DNA of 64,000 nucleotides from Actinophytocola sp963840275 (GTDB taxonomy: Bacteria > Actinomycetota > Actinomycetes > Mycobacteriales > Pseudonocardiaceae), in assembly GCA_963840275.1 (NCBI GenBank), contig CAWIYK010000010.1, forward strand, positions 682,001-746,000, in the 5' to 3' direction. The notes beneath the pieces are model-generated. The model was not told where the DNA came from. It did not search any database and worked only from the letters and a program-made list of their open reading frames with translations. How positions within the stretch are numbered: the first letter of the stretch is position 1; every line of letters begins with the position of its first letter. Below are positions 51,541 through 60,497 of the stretch, in pieces. The position numbers and the translations under genes are program-made.

Positions 51541-53091
51541 TCACGGTGGGCAGGCCGTGCCGTTGCGCGGCACGGCCGCGTCGGTCAGGAAGGCGACCGC
51601 CGCCGTGGTCGCGCACGGCGAGAAGCCCAGCGCGCCGTGCCCGCCGCCCTGCCAGCTGACCAGCACCCCGGAGTCCAGCTGCTGCGCGGCCCGCTGGGTG
51701 CCCTCCAGCGGGGTGACCGCGTCGGCGGCGGTGCCCAGCACCAGGATCGGCGGCGCGCCACGGCCGGTCGGCGTCGGCACCGGCTTGTTCGGCACGGTCC
51801 ACGGGCCGCAGTACGCGAGCCGCTCGGCCACCAGCGGCCCGAACAGCGGGAACTGCTTCTGCCAGTCCTTCGCCGACGTCGTGATCTGCTCGGGCGACAG
51901 CCGGGTCTTCGTGTCGTTGCACCTGGTCACGAGGGTGCCGTCGAGGGTGGCGGCCTGGTCGTCCGTGCCGATGACCGACGGTCTCAGCAACGCGACGAGC
52001 GCGTCCGGGTCGCCGTCGCGGGCCTTCGCGAGCGCGGCGGACAGCGTCGGCCACACCTTGCGGTCCGACAGCCCGACCACGATGGCATGCATCGTGGAGC
52101 CGGCCGTGACCTCCAGGTCGAGGCCGGGCAGCGGCGCGTCCCGCAGCCGGCCGAGCAGCTCCAGCAGCGTCCGTTCCGGGTCGGCGCCCAGCTCGCAGGA
52201 GCGCTGTACGCAGTCGGCGGCGAACGCGTCCCACGCCGCCTCCGCGCCCTTCGCGACGCCCTCGAGCGCGATCTGCGAGTCCGCGCTCGGGTCGGGAAGG
52301 CCGTCCAGCACGAACCGGCCGACGCGGTCGGGGTAGCGGTCGGCGAACATGCTGACCACGCGCGAGCCCTCGCCGTGCCCGATCGCGTTGAGCCTGGAGA
52401 GTCCGAGCGCGGTGCGCAACGTGTCCAGGTCGGCGGCGGTGCGCCAGGTGTCCAGCGCGGGAAGCTGGTTCTGCAGCGCGATCGCGCACTGCTGACCAGC
52501 GGTCTGGGCGGCCTCCAGCCAGCCGGCGACGTCCAGGCCCGCGGGGTCGGGCTCGACCATCGCGCGCCGGATCTCCGGCGGCACGCAGTTCGCGGCGGCC
52601 GAGTTGCCGGTGCCGCGCCGGTCCATGCCGATGAGCGTGAACTTCTCGAAGAACGTCTGTGGCAGCGTCGCGGCGAGGCGCGCCGCGTACACGGTGCCGG
52701 GCAGCCCGTCGACGTCGTTGACCACGGCGATCGGCACCGGGCCGGCGCCCGCCTTGAGCAGCTGCAGCCGCGCGACGTCACGGCCCGGCGCGTAGGGGGA
52801 GTCGAGCACGCCGTTGATCCGGCCGCACTCGGTCGGCAGCCAGTCGGGCAGCTGCTGCGCGGCGAGTGCCGCGCGGACCTCCGGCGTGCACACCCGCCAC
52901 GTGATGTTCGATTCGCCGTCCTCGAGCTCCGGCACCTCGGACCGCGCGACGCTCGGCGTGGTCTCCGCGCCCGGCGCGTTGTTGACGACGATGTCCGGCC
53001 GCGTCGACGGGCCGGCGGTGCAGGCCGACAGCGCCCCGGTCGCCGAGACGAGCAGGACAACCATGGCCACCCGTACTCGCCAGGCCGTCAC
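51541..53091 (-). CDS. S33 tripeptidyl-aminopeptidase-like lipoprotein, nucleophile Ser missing
   Basis: 516 aa. GTG at 53091 after GGAGGA. A lipobox ALSAC anchors the protein. Overall fold and motifs match actinobacterial S33 proteases: FTLIGMDRRGTGNS (oxyanion), DRVGRFVLDGLPDP, the C-terminal TAP-like domain with LVLGTAADAVTP (Asp) and WQGGGHGALG (His). At the nucleophile elbow the sequence is NAIGHGEGSRVV, where GxSxG is expected, so Gly replaces the catalytic Ser. Probably inactive as a classical serine peptidase, unless the adjacent Ser of EGSR is used. Confidence 0.88.
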   Translation of the reverse strand: MTAWRVRVAMVVLLVSATGALSACTAGPSTRPDIVVNNAPGAETTPSVARSEVPELEDGESNITWRVCTPEVRAALAAQQLPDWLPTECGRINGVLDSPYAPGRDVARLQLLKAGAGPVPIAVVNDVDGLPGTVYAARLAATLPQTFFEKFTLIGMDRRGTGNSAAANCVPPEIRRAMVEPDPAGLDVAGWLEAAQTAGQQCAIALQNQLPALDTWRTAADLDTLRTALGLSRLNAIGHGEGSRVVSMFADRYPDRVGRFVLDGLPDPSADSQIALEGVAKGAEAAWDAFAADCVQRSCELGADPERTLLELLGRLRDAPLPGLDLEVTAGSTMHAIVVGLSDRKVWPTLSAALAKARDGDPDALVALLRPSVIGTDDQAATLDGTLVTRCNDTKTRLSPEQITTSAKDWQKQFPLFGPLVAERLAYCGPWTVPNKPVPTPTGRGAPPILVLGTAADAVTPLEGTQRAAQQLDSGVLVSWQGGGHGALGFSPCATTAAVAFLTDAAVPRNGTACPP

Positions 53092-53155
53092 CGCGTGTCC
53101 TCCCCATTCGTCCGAGTGCGTCACGCAGCGTCGCACGCGGCAGGTGAGGACGGTG

Positions 53156-54220
53156 TCAGGCCAGGACGTCCGCCAGGTCGAACCGCACCGGCTCCTCGAG
53201 CTGGGCGTACGTGCACGACTCGGGGGTGCGGTCCGGGCGCCACCGGGAGAACTGCGCGGTGTGCCGGAACCGGACGCCCTCCATGTGGTCGTAGCGCACC
53301 TCGACGACCCGCTCCGGCCGCAGCGGCACGAACGACAGGTCCTTGCCGGCCTGCCAGCGGCTGCCCTCGGAGTTGCGCGGGGTGCGGTTGCCCTCCTCCT
53401 GCTTCGCCCACGCCCACGGGTGTTCGTCGAAGTCGGTGACCAGCTCCTGCATCTCCTCGAACAGCTCCTCGCGCCGCGCGAGGGGGAACGCGCCGATGAC
53501 GCCGACGCTCGCGAGCACGCCGTCGTCGTTGTACAGCCCGAGCAGCAGCGACCCGACCCGGTTCGGCGCGCTCTTGTGCACCCGGTAGCCGGCGACGACG
53601 CAGTCGGCCGTCCGCTCGTGCTTGATCTTGAACATGGTCCGCCGGTCCGGCTCGTACAGCCCGTCGAGCGGCTTCGCGATGACGCCGTCCAGGCCGGCGC
53701 CCTCGAACTGCTCGAACCACTGCTGCGCGACGTCGCGGTCGGTGGTGGTCCTCGTGAGGTGGATCGGCGCCCGCGCCTTCGCGAGTGCCTGCTCGAGCGC
53801 GGCGCGCCGCTCGGCGAACGGGCGCTGCGTGTAGTCGTCGTCGTCCAGCGCGAGCAGGTCGAACGCGACGAACTTGGCCGGCGTGGTCTCCGACAGCATC
53901 TTCACACGGCTCGCGGCCGGGTGGATGCGCTGGGCGAGCACCTCGAAGTCCAGCCGGTCGCCGGTGGGGCCGACCACGATGATCTCGCCGTCGATCACAC
54001 ACCTCTCCGGCAGGTTCGCCTTGACCGCCTCCACCATCTCGGGGAAGTACCTGGTCATCGGCTTCTCGTTGCGGCTGCCGATCTCGACCTCGTCGCCGTC
54101 GCGGAACACGATCGACCGGAAGCCGTCCCACTTCGGCTCGAAGCTCACCTCGGTGGTCGGCATCTTCTTCACCGGCTTGGCGAGCATCGGCTTGACGGGC
54201 GGCATGATCGGCAGCTGCAT
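53156..54220 (-). CDS. ATP-dependent DNA ligase (LigD/LigC-type)
   Basis: 354 aa. Motif I FEPKWDGFRSIVFRDG carries the adenylated Lys. Further motifs: VIDGEIIVVGP, VAFDLLALDD, LDGVIAKPLDGLY and MFKIKHERTADCVV, followed by an OB-fold. Stand-alone ligase module for end joining, 4.6 kb from the stand-alone polymerase module. ATG at 54220. 10 bp from the reductase gene. Confidence 0.93.
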   Translation of the reverse strand: MQLPIMPPVKPMLAKPVKKMPTTEVSFEPKWDGFRSIVFRDGDEVEIGSRNEKPMTRYFPEMVEAVKANLPERCVIDGEIIVVGPTGDRLDFEVLAQRIHPAASRVKMLSETTPAKFVAFDLLALDDDDYTQRPFAERRAALEQALAKARAPIHLTRTTTDRDVAQQWFEQFEGAGLDGVIAKPLDGLYEPDRRTMFKIKHERTADCVVAGYRVHKSAPNRVGSLLLGLYNDDGVLASVGVIGAFPLARREELFEEMQELVTDFDEHPWAWAKQEEGNRTPRNSEGSRWQAGKDLSFVPLRPERVVEVRYDHMEGVRFRHTAQFSRWRPDRTPESCTYAQLEEPVRFDLADVLA

Positions 54221-54230
54221 GGCGCCATTC

Positions 54231-55007
54231 TCACCCGATCGGCGCCGCCCGGCGATACCGCAGCATGAGAAAACCCTCGTCGGTCAGCACCGACTCCAAT
54301 GTGAGGTCCAGCGGCGCGTCCGAGGGCCGCCCGTCGGCGACCCGGACCGCGCCGGCCCCGACGAGCAGCGGCGCGACCGTGAGACACAGCTGGTCGACCA
54401 GCCCGGCGGCGATGAGGTCCGCGAACAGCGTCGGCCCGCCCTCGCAGCAGACGCGCAGCAGGCCGCGCTCGGCGAGCGCGTCGAGCGCGCGGACCGGGTC
54501 CACGCGGTCCGTGCCGGCCACGACGACGTCCGCGCCCGCGTCGGCCAGCGCCGAGCGCCGGCCGGCCGGCGCGGCTTCGGAGGTGAGGATGATCGGCGGC
54601 ACGCTCGCGTCGGTGACCAGCGGCGACTCGGGGTCGACGGACCCCTGGCCGGTGACGACGGCGATCGGCGGGACGTCGGAGAGGCCGAGCCGTTGGCGGC
54701 GTTCGGCACGCAGCTCGGTCCGCTTCACGCCGCGGTAGCCCTCGACGAGCGCGGTGCCGGCGCCGACGAGCACGACGTCGGCGAGGTCGCGGCCGAGCGC
54801 GAACACCTTCTTGTCCGCGGGGCTCGACAGGCCGCGGGAGCGTCCGGAGACGGTCGCGGCACCGTCGGCGCTGGCGACGAAGTTGACCTGGACGAACGGT
54901 CGGCTGAGCCCGTCGGGATAGGCGTAGAGGTCCTCGAGCGCGCGGTCGCCGACGTTGGTGCCGACGTTGGTGCCGCCGGTGCCGGAGTTCAGCCGGAGCA
55001 GGTCCAT
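54231..55007 (-). CDS. RibD C-terminal/dihydrofolate-reductase-like protein
   Basis: 258 aa. FVQVNFVASADGAATVSGRS at the start, LADVVLVGAGTALVEGYRG, CCEGGPTLFADLIAAGLVDQ and LCLTVAPLLVGAG are the NADPH- and pyrimidine-binding features of the RibD reductase domain without its deaminase. It could reduce the riboflavin intermediate or act on another substrate. ATG at 55007. Adjacent to, and 10 bp from, the ligase gene. Confidence 0.85.
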   Translation of the reverse strand: MDLLRLNSGTGGTNVGTNVGDRALEDLYAYPDGLSRPFVQVNFVASADGAATVSGRSRGLSSPADKKVFALGRDLADVVLVGAGTALVEGYRGVKRTELRAERRQRLGLSDVPPIAVVTGQGSVDPESPLVTDASVPPIILTSEAAPAGRRSALADAGADVVVAGTDRVDPVRALDALAERGLLRVCCEGGPTLFADLIAAGLVDQLCLTVAPLLVGAGAVRVADGRPSDAPLDLTLESVLTDEGFLMLRYRRAAPIG

Positions 55008-55040
55008 CTGATCATCTCAGCACGGCCGCCCGCGGGTCGC

Positions 55041-55265
55041 TCAGCGCCGTTTGCCGGTGCGGTGCTGGTTGACGAGCGCCCACACGGAGACGGACTGGGA
55101 GTCCTCGTCGCCGGTCCGCGACCTTCTGGCAACGAACGGGTCGGCGCGACCCGCACCAGCCTCGAGCTCTTGGCGGATCTGGTCGTAGATCGGGGTGTCG
55201 GACAAATACCCATCCTTCCCGTCAGCAGCCAGCCCTCGCAGGCTACGCAGCGTACCGCTCCGCAT
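55041..55265 (-). CDS. Small hypothetical protein
   Basis: 74 aa from ATG at 55265 (79 aa from 55280). DGYLSDTPIYDQIRQELEAG is followed by a basic C-terminus. Small proteins with this SDTPIYD motif occur in Pseudonocardiales, without known function. Confidence 0.6.
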   Translation of the reverse strand: MRSGTLRSLRGLAADGKDGYLSDTPIYDQIRQELEAGAGRADPFVARRSRTGDEDSQSVSVWALVNQHRTGKRR

Positions 55266-55338
55266 CCGCAGTGGCGCCAAGGGGGTTGCTTAAGAAAAGC
55301 GTTCGCCGCAAACGGCCCGATACCGGACGATCTGCGGT

Positions 55339-56973
55339 ATGGGCGTGGGATTTCTCGAGGCGAACGGGCTCGGCCACCGGCTCGACGACGGGCGGCAGCT
55401 GTTCACCGACGCGTCGTTCCGGGTGAGCACCGGGCAGGTGGTGGCACTCGTCGGCGCGAACGGCGCCGGCAAGACCACGTTACTGCGACTGCTCTCCGGC
55501 GAGCTGACCCCGGTGGCCGGTGGGGTGACCGTCCAGGGTGGACTCGGCGTGATGCCGCAGTTCATCGGTTCGGTACGGGATGAAAGAACCGTGCGGGACC
55601 TGTTGCTGGCCGTCGCGCCGGAGCCGCTGCGGGCCGCCGCGGCCGCGCTGGACGACGCGGAGCTGCGGATGATGGAGACCGACGACGAGCCGACGCAGCT
55701 GCGCTACGCCACCGCGTTGGCCTCGTGGGGCGAGGCGGGCGGGTACGACGCCGAGGTGCTGTGGGACACCGTGACGGTGGCGGCGCTCGGGGTGCCGTAC
55801 GACCGCGCGCAGTTCCGTTCGGTCGCGACGCTGTCCGGCGGCGAGCAGAAACGCCTCGTGCTGGAGGCACTGCTGCTCGGCCGTGAGCAGGTGCTGCTGC
55901 TCGACGAGCCGGACAACTATCTCGACGTGCCCGGCAAGCGGTGGCTCGAGGAGCGCCTCGCGTCGTGCGGCAAGGCCGTGCTGCTGGTCAGCCACGACCG
56001 GGAGCTGCTGGCCAGCGCCGCGACGCACGTCGTGACGCTCGAAGGCGGCACCACGTGGGTCCACGGCGGCGGGTTCGGCACGTGGCACGCGGCTCGCGAG
56101 GCGCGGTGGGACCGGATGGCCGAGCTGCGGCGGCGGTGGGACGAGGAGCACCAGAAGCTGAAGGACCTGGTCCGCAACCTGCAGCAGGCGGCCATGATCA
56201 GCGACGGGCTGGCGTCGAAGTACAAGGCGGCGCAGACGCGGCTGCGCAAGTTCGAGGAGGCCGGGCCGCCGCCGCTGCCACCGCGTGAGGAACGCGTGCA
56301 GCCGCGGCTGCGGGGTGGCCGGACCGGCCTGCGGGCGATCACGTGCGCCGAGCTGGAGCTGACCGGGCTGATGAAGCCGTTCGACCTGGAGGTGTTCTTC
56401 TCCGACCGGGTGGCGGTGCTGGGTTCCAACGGTTCCGGCAAGAGCCACTTCCTGCGGCTGCTGCATGGTGGGCAGGACGGCACGGTGTCCCACACCGGTG
56501 CGTGGAAGCTGGGCGCGCGGGTGGTGCCGGGGTTGTTCGCGCAGACGCACCAGCATCCGGAGTGGGTCGGCAGGACGCTGCTGGACATCCTGTGGCGCGG
56601 CGAGGGCGGCCGGTCCGGAATGGACGAGGGGGCGGCGTCGTCGCGGCTGTCCCGCTACGGTCTGGCCGGCGCGCGGTCGCAGCGGTTCGAGACGCTCTCC
56701 GGCGGGCAGCAGGCACGGTTCCAGATCCTCCTGCTGGAATTGTCGGGGGCGACGCTGCTACTCCTCGACGAGCCGACCGACAACCTGGACCTCACGTCGG
56801 CGGAGGCGCTGCAGGACGCGTTGGAGGCGTTCGAGGGCACGGTGGTGGCCGTGACGCACGACCGGTGGTTCGCCCGCTCCTTCGACCGGTTCCTCGTGTT
56901 CCGGTCGGATGGTCAGGTGTCGGAGGCGGACGAGCCGGTGTGGGACGAGACGCGGGTGCGTCGAGTGCGCTAG
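55339..56973 (+). CDS. ABC-F ATPase
   Basis: 544 aa with two ATPase cassettes and no membrane domain. Walker A: VGANGAGKTTLLRL and GSNGSGKSHFLRL. Signatures: LSGGEQKRL and LSGGQQARF. Walker B: LLLDEPDNYLDV and LLLDEPTDNLDL. The linker (about 240-330) is the P-site tRNA-interaction region. ABC-F proteins act at the ribosome, in translation or antibiotic resistance. ATG at 55339. It overlaps the converging GH35 gene by 4 bp. Confidence 0.93.
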   Translation: MGVGFLEANGLGHRLDDGRQLFTDASFRVSTGQVVALVGANGAGKTTLLRLLSGELTPVAGGVTVQGGLGVMPQFIGSVRDERTVRDLLLAVAPEPLRAAAAALDDAELRMMETDDEPTQLRYATALASWGEAGGYDAEVLWDTVTVAALGVPYDRAQFRSVATLSGGEQKRLVLEALLLGREQVLLLDEPDNYLDVPGKRWLEERLASCGKAVLLVSHDRELLASAATHVVTLEGGTTWVHGGGFGTWHAAREARWDRMAELRRRWDEEHQKLKDLVRNLQQAAMISDGLASKYKAAQTRLRKFEEAGPPPLPPREERVQPRLRGGRTGLRAITCAELELTGLMKPFDLEVFFSDRVAVLGSNGSGKSHFLRLLHGGQDGTVSHTGAWKLGARVVPGLFAQTHQHPEWVGRTLLDILWRGEGGRSGMDEGAASSRLSRYGLAGARSQRFETLSGGQQARFQILLLELSGATLLLLDEPTDNLDLTSAEALQDALEAFEGTVVAVTHDRWFARSFDRFLVFRSDGQVSEADEPVWDETRVRRVR

Positions 56974-59732
56974 CCGTGGTGACCCGGTGCAGGCACGTCG
57001 TGGACCGTCACCCCGCCTCGTTGGTTCGCCAGCGGCACCAGGCTGACCGGGCCGGGACCGCCGGTGGTCGTGTCGTCCAGTGCGATCACCGCGAGCGCCA
57101 ACGCGTTGGCGCCGTGTTCGTGCAGCACTCCCGCCGGTAGCACGAACTCCCGCTGCGGCCCGAGGTCCGCCGTGAACTGTCCGAGCTGCCATCCGTTGAC
57201 GAAGATCAGCACCCGGTACGCGCCCGTGCCGTCGAAGCGCAGACCGACCGGGACGTCCTGACCGCGCGGCAGGTCGAGCCGGAAACCGGTGCGGTACCAC
57301 GTCACCCCGGGCGGCAGCGGCGCCGACGTGGCTCTCGGCCAGGTGCGGTCCGGGTAGCCCGGCAGGTGCCACCCCGCCCGCTCGCCGAGCAGGCCGCCGT
57401 TGTTCAGCGGGCCCCGCACCGGGTCCGGCGCGTTGCCCCGCAACCGCCACGTCACGGGGGTGGCCGCGCCGACCAGCGACGCGCCGACCAGCCCGCGCGG
57501 CTGCTTGAACCGGGTGTCGTCCGCGGTCCAGTCGTCGTTGTGGCCCATGTTCTCCACCAGGACCGACAGCACGGCCGGGGTGCCGGCCGGCAGCGCCGGC
57601 AACGTGAACGTCCCGGGGCCCGGGTCGGGGTTGACCGGCGCGTCCGAGTCGGCCTGCGTGCCACCGCGCGCCCAGCCGAGGTACCGGTCGTTCAGCCACA
57701 CCTGGTAGACGCCGTTCTTACCGGTGATCGCGTTCAGCTTCACCGCGGTCTCCGCGCCGGTCGCCGTGAAGTGCCCGCGGTACCAGACATGCCCGTGGTC
57801 GTACCCGTACGCGCCCGCCGCGAGGCCGCGGTCGACCACCGTCCAGCCCGAGTCGTCCACAACGGACTCCTGCTGGGCGCGCCAGCCCGTCAGCGCGGGC
57901 AGCCGCACCGGCTTCGGCCCGGGCAGTGTGCCGAGCAGGGAGCCGCTGGACGTCGTCCGGGTCGGCACCACGTCGGAGCCCACCACCAGCCGCCCGGCCG
58001 GGGCGAACACCTCGACCTCGGACCGCGCCGCCGTGTCCGCCCGCAGCGTGACCGTCTGCCCGCGCACCCGCGCCGACCGGACCAGCGCCGTGCCGCGCAC
58101 CAGCACCGACCCGACCTGCCAGAACTCCGCGGCCGTCTCGTTCGTGCCCAGCAGCAACAGCATCGGCGGCCGGCCGCCGCCGGTCACCAGCACCCGTGCG
58201 AGACCATCGTGCCGGTAGTCGAGGCGCAGGTCGCCACCCGCGTACGACGACTTCACCGACCCGGCCAGCACCTTCACCGACGGACGGGACGCGTACCGCA
58301 GCACCGTGGCGCCCGACGTCCCGGCACGCCCGTACAGCAACGCCACATCGCGGCCGCCGACCTTCGTGTGCGTCATCAGCTCCGACGACGACCACGCCAG
58401 CCGCTGCCCGCCCATGTCGTAGCCCGCGACCAGGACCATCGCGTCCCGTGCTCCGACGGTGACCGGCACCTGGTACCGGCCGTCCGGAGTGGACCAGTCC
58501 AGTATGGACGCACCGCCGGTGAGCGACCGCGCGAGCACGAACTGCGTTCCGGTGTCGGGGTTCGCCCGCGCCAGCGTCTCCACCGCCGCGTTCGACGACG
58601 TCGGAGCGGTCGCGGAGTCCGTGTGCGTCAACGGTTTCACCGCGCGCACGAAGTAGCCCTGCCGCTTGAACTCCGCGTACTTGTCCGTCAGCTGCCGGGA
58701 CTCGGTGATCGGCGCCCCGTAGTCGTAGGAGGTGTACACGTCGTTGGGCTGCCCGAGCCAGCCCCAGTTCGTGCCGCCGAACGCCATGTAGTAGCCGAAC
58801 ATGGTGGCACCACTGGTGATCAGGTTCGACTTGTAGAAGTACCGCATGTACGACGGTCCGGTCAGCTCCCGGCACTTCTCGTACCCGGCCCGGTTCAGGT
58901 CGATCGCGCCCGCCTGGTACTCGGCGCCGTACACCGGCGCGGTCTCCGACAGCCGTTCAGTGATCCCCGCGCCCCACGGCCCCCACACGTCCGGGGTCTG
59001 GCACTCGAACGACTGCGGGTAGTCGTCGACGCCGGGGATCTGCACCGCGCCGAGCCCGGACGCCCACGTCGGCGTCCACGACGCGTCGCAGCACTGGTTG
59101 TGCGTGATCGGCACGTCGATGCCGGCCGCCCGCGCGGTGTCCTGCAGGTCCTGCATGTACCGCGCGTCGGTGTTCGCCGCGTACTCGTTCTCCACGTTGT
59201 ACGCGATCACCGACCCGCCCCGGGTGACCTGGTGCCGCGCGATGATCGGGTTGATGTGCCCGAGCCACTCCCGGTAGGCCGCCGTGTAGCCGGCGTCGCT
59301 GGACCGCGCGCGGCCCGGCACCTGCTTGAGCCACGCGGGGAAGCCGCCGCCGCTGACCTCCGCGTTGATGTACGGCCCCGGCCGCACCACCGCGTACATG
59401 CCCAGCTCCTCGGTCATGCGCAGCAGCCGGTCGACGTCCCGCACGCCGCTGAAGTCGTACCGACCCGGCGCGGGCGAGTGGTAGGCCCAGTTGAAGTACA
59501 GCGACACCCCGGTGAACCCGGCCGCCCGGATCTTCTCCAGCACGTCCCGCCACAGGTCGGGGCTGGGCAGCCGGAAGTAGTGGAACTCCCCGCTCCACAA
59601 CAACACCCGCTCGCCGTCGACCGACAGCGAGTACCGGTCGTAGGTGACGGTGTGCGCCGGCGTGGCGGCGGCCACGGGGGTGAGGACCCCCGTGGCCAGC
59701 ACCAACGCCAACAGCAGCGCCAGCCGCCTCAT
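56970..59732 (-). CDS. Secreted GH35 beta-galactosidase
   Basis: 920 aa. ATG at 59732 overlaps the GH12 stop codon (ATGA), so the two are coupled. The signal peptide ends AAATPAH. Catalytic barrel: WSGEFHYFRLPSPDLWRDVL, IAYNVENEYAANT with acid/base Glu183, and TAPVYGAEYQAGAIDLN with nucleophile Glu271. Beta-sandwich jelly-roll domains fill the C-terminal half. In a xyloglucan operon it should remove terminal beta-galactose from side chains. Last gene of the operon. Confidence 0.92.
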   Translation of the reverse strand: MRRLALLLALVLATGVLTPVAAATPAHTVTYDRYSLSVDGERVLLWSGEFHYFRLPSPDLWRDVLEKIRAAGFTGVSLYFNWAYHSPAPGRYDFSGVRDVDRLLRMTEELGMYAVVRPGPYINAEVSGGGFPAWLKQVPGRARSSDAGYTAAYREWLGHINPIIARHQVTRGGSVIAYNVENEYAANTDARYMQDLQDTARAAGIDVPITHNQCCDASWTPTWASGLGAVQIPGVDDYPQSFECQTPDVWGPWGAGITERLSETAPVYGAEYQAGAIDLNRAGYEKCRELTGPSYMRYFYKSNLITSGATMFGYYMAFGGTNWGWLGQPNDVYTSYDYGAPITESRQLTDKYAEFKRQGYFVRAVKPLTHTDSATAPTSSNAAVETLARANPDTGTQFVLARSLTGGASILDWSTPDGRYQVPVTVGARDAMVLVAGYDMGGQRLAWSSSELMTHTKVGGRDVALLYGRAGTSGATVLRYASRPSVKVLAGSVKSSYAGGDLRLDYRHDGLARVLVTGGGRPPMLLLLGTNETAAEFWQVGSVLVRGTALVRSARVRGQTVTLRADTAARSEVEVFAPAGRLVVGSDVVPTRTTSSGSLLGTLPGPKPVRLPALTGWRAQQESVVDDSGWTVVDRGLAAGAYGYDHGHVWYRGHFTATGAETAVKLNAITGKNGVYQVWLNDRYLGWARGGTQADSDAPVNPDPGPGTFTLPALPAGTPAVLSVLVENMGHNDDWTADDTRFKQPRGLVGASLVGAATPVTWRLRGNAPDPVRGPLNNGGLLGERAGWHLPGYPDRTWPRATSAPLPPGVTWYRTGFRLDLPRGQDVPVGLRFDGTGAYRVLIFVNGWQLGQFTADLGPQREFVLPAGVLHEHGANALALAVIALDDTTTGGPGPVSLVPLANQRGGVTVHDVPAPGHHG

Positions 59733-60484
59733 CGGATGTCCGCCGTGTACGCGTCGGTGTCGAGCTGTCCGTTGCCGACGAACACCTCGGTGCCCGCCTC
59801 GATGCTGGACAGGTACTTCGTGTTCGCCACCCACCCCCGGCCGACGAGGTTGTTCAGGAAGTCCTGCAGGTGCAGGGTGGTCGAGGTGGTGTTCGCCCGC
59901 CGGACGAACGAGAAGACGTGCCAGCCGATGTCGCCCCGGTAGAGGTCCCAGCTGGTGCCGGCGATCGTGACGGTGCCCTGGAACGTCCCGAGTGGACCGG
60001 CACCGCCGGAGCGGTACAGCCAGACCATGACCTCGTCGGTCGGGTTGTGCTGCCAGTCCGGGTTCGGGATGTCGTGCAGCCACAGGTCGTACGCGACGTT
60101 CATGGTGCCGGAGCCGGAGACCCGGTACCGCCAGTCGGTGTAGACGTCGCGACCCGCGTCGAGCCGCACCGGCAGCTCGGTGCCACTGGTCTTCCAGCCC
60201 CAGTGCCAGCCGAGCACGCTGCTGGTGAACGACTTCACCTGGTTCTGCGCGCCCGACCAACCCCAGCTGGTGCCCCAGCCGATGGTCGAGCCGGACGCCG
60301 TGTCCCACATGCACTGCCAGCCGGAGCCGGCGTCCTGGCCCCACAGGTTGTTGTTGAGCCAGTACTTGCCGAGTGTGATGGACCCGAACGCGTCACAGGT
60401 GTTCGCCGCGCTCGCCGGTGCTGCCGGCACCACCAGCGCCGCGCCCGTGAACAGCGCTGTCAGCAGGGTTTTCCAGCGCTTCAT
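59729..60484 (-). CDS. Secreted GH12 endoglucanase/xyloglucanase
   Basis: 251 aa. The signal peptide ends PASAA. GH12 beta-jelly-roll: TCDAFGSITLGKYWLNNNLW, nucleophile Glu151 in NPTDEVMVWLYRSGG and acid/base Glu233 in EAGTEVFVGNGQL. It lacks a CBM. In this operon xyloglucan is the likeliest polymer, cleaved in the backbone. ATG at 60484, 13 bp after the GH3 gene and overlapping GH35 by 4 bp. Confidence 0.93.
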   Translation of the reverse strand: MKRWKTLLTALFTGAALVVPAAPASAANTCDAFGSITLGKYWLNNNLWGQDAGSGWQCMWDTASGSTIGWGTSWGWSGAQNQVKSFTSSVLGWHWGWKTSGTELPVRLDAGRDVYTDWRYRVSGSGTMNVAYDLWLHDIPNPDWQHNPTDEVMVWLYRSGGAGPLGTFQGTVTIAGTSWDLYRGDIGWHVFSFVRRANTTSTTLHLQDFLNNLVGRGWVANTKYLSSIEAGTEVFVGNGQLDTDAYTADIR

Positions 60485-60497
60485 GGGGTTGCTCCTT

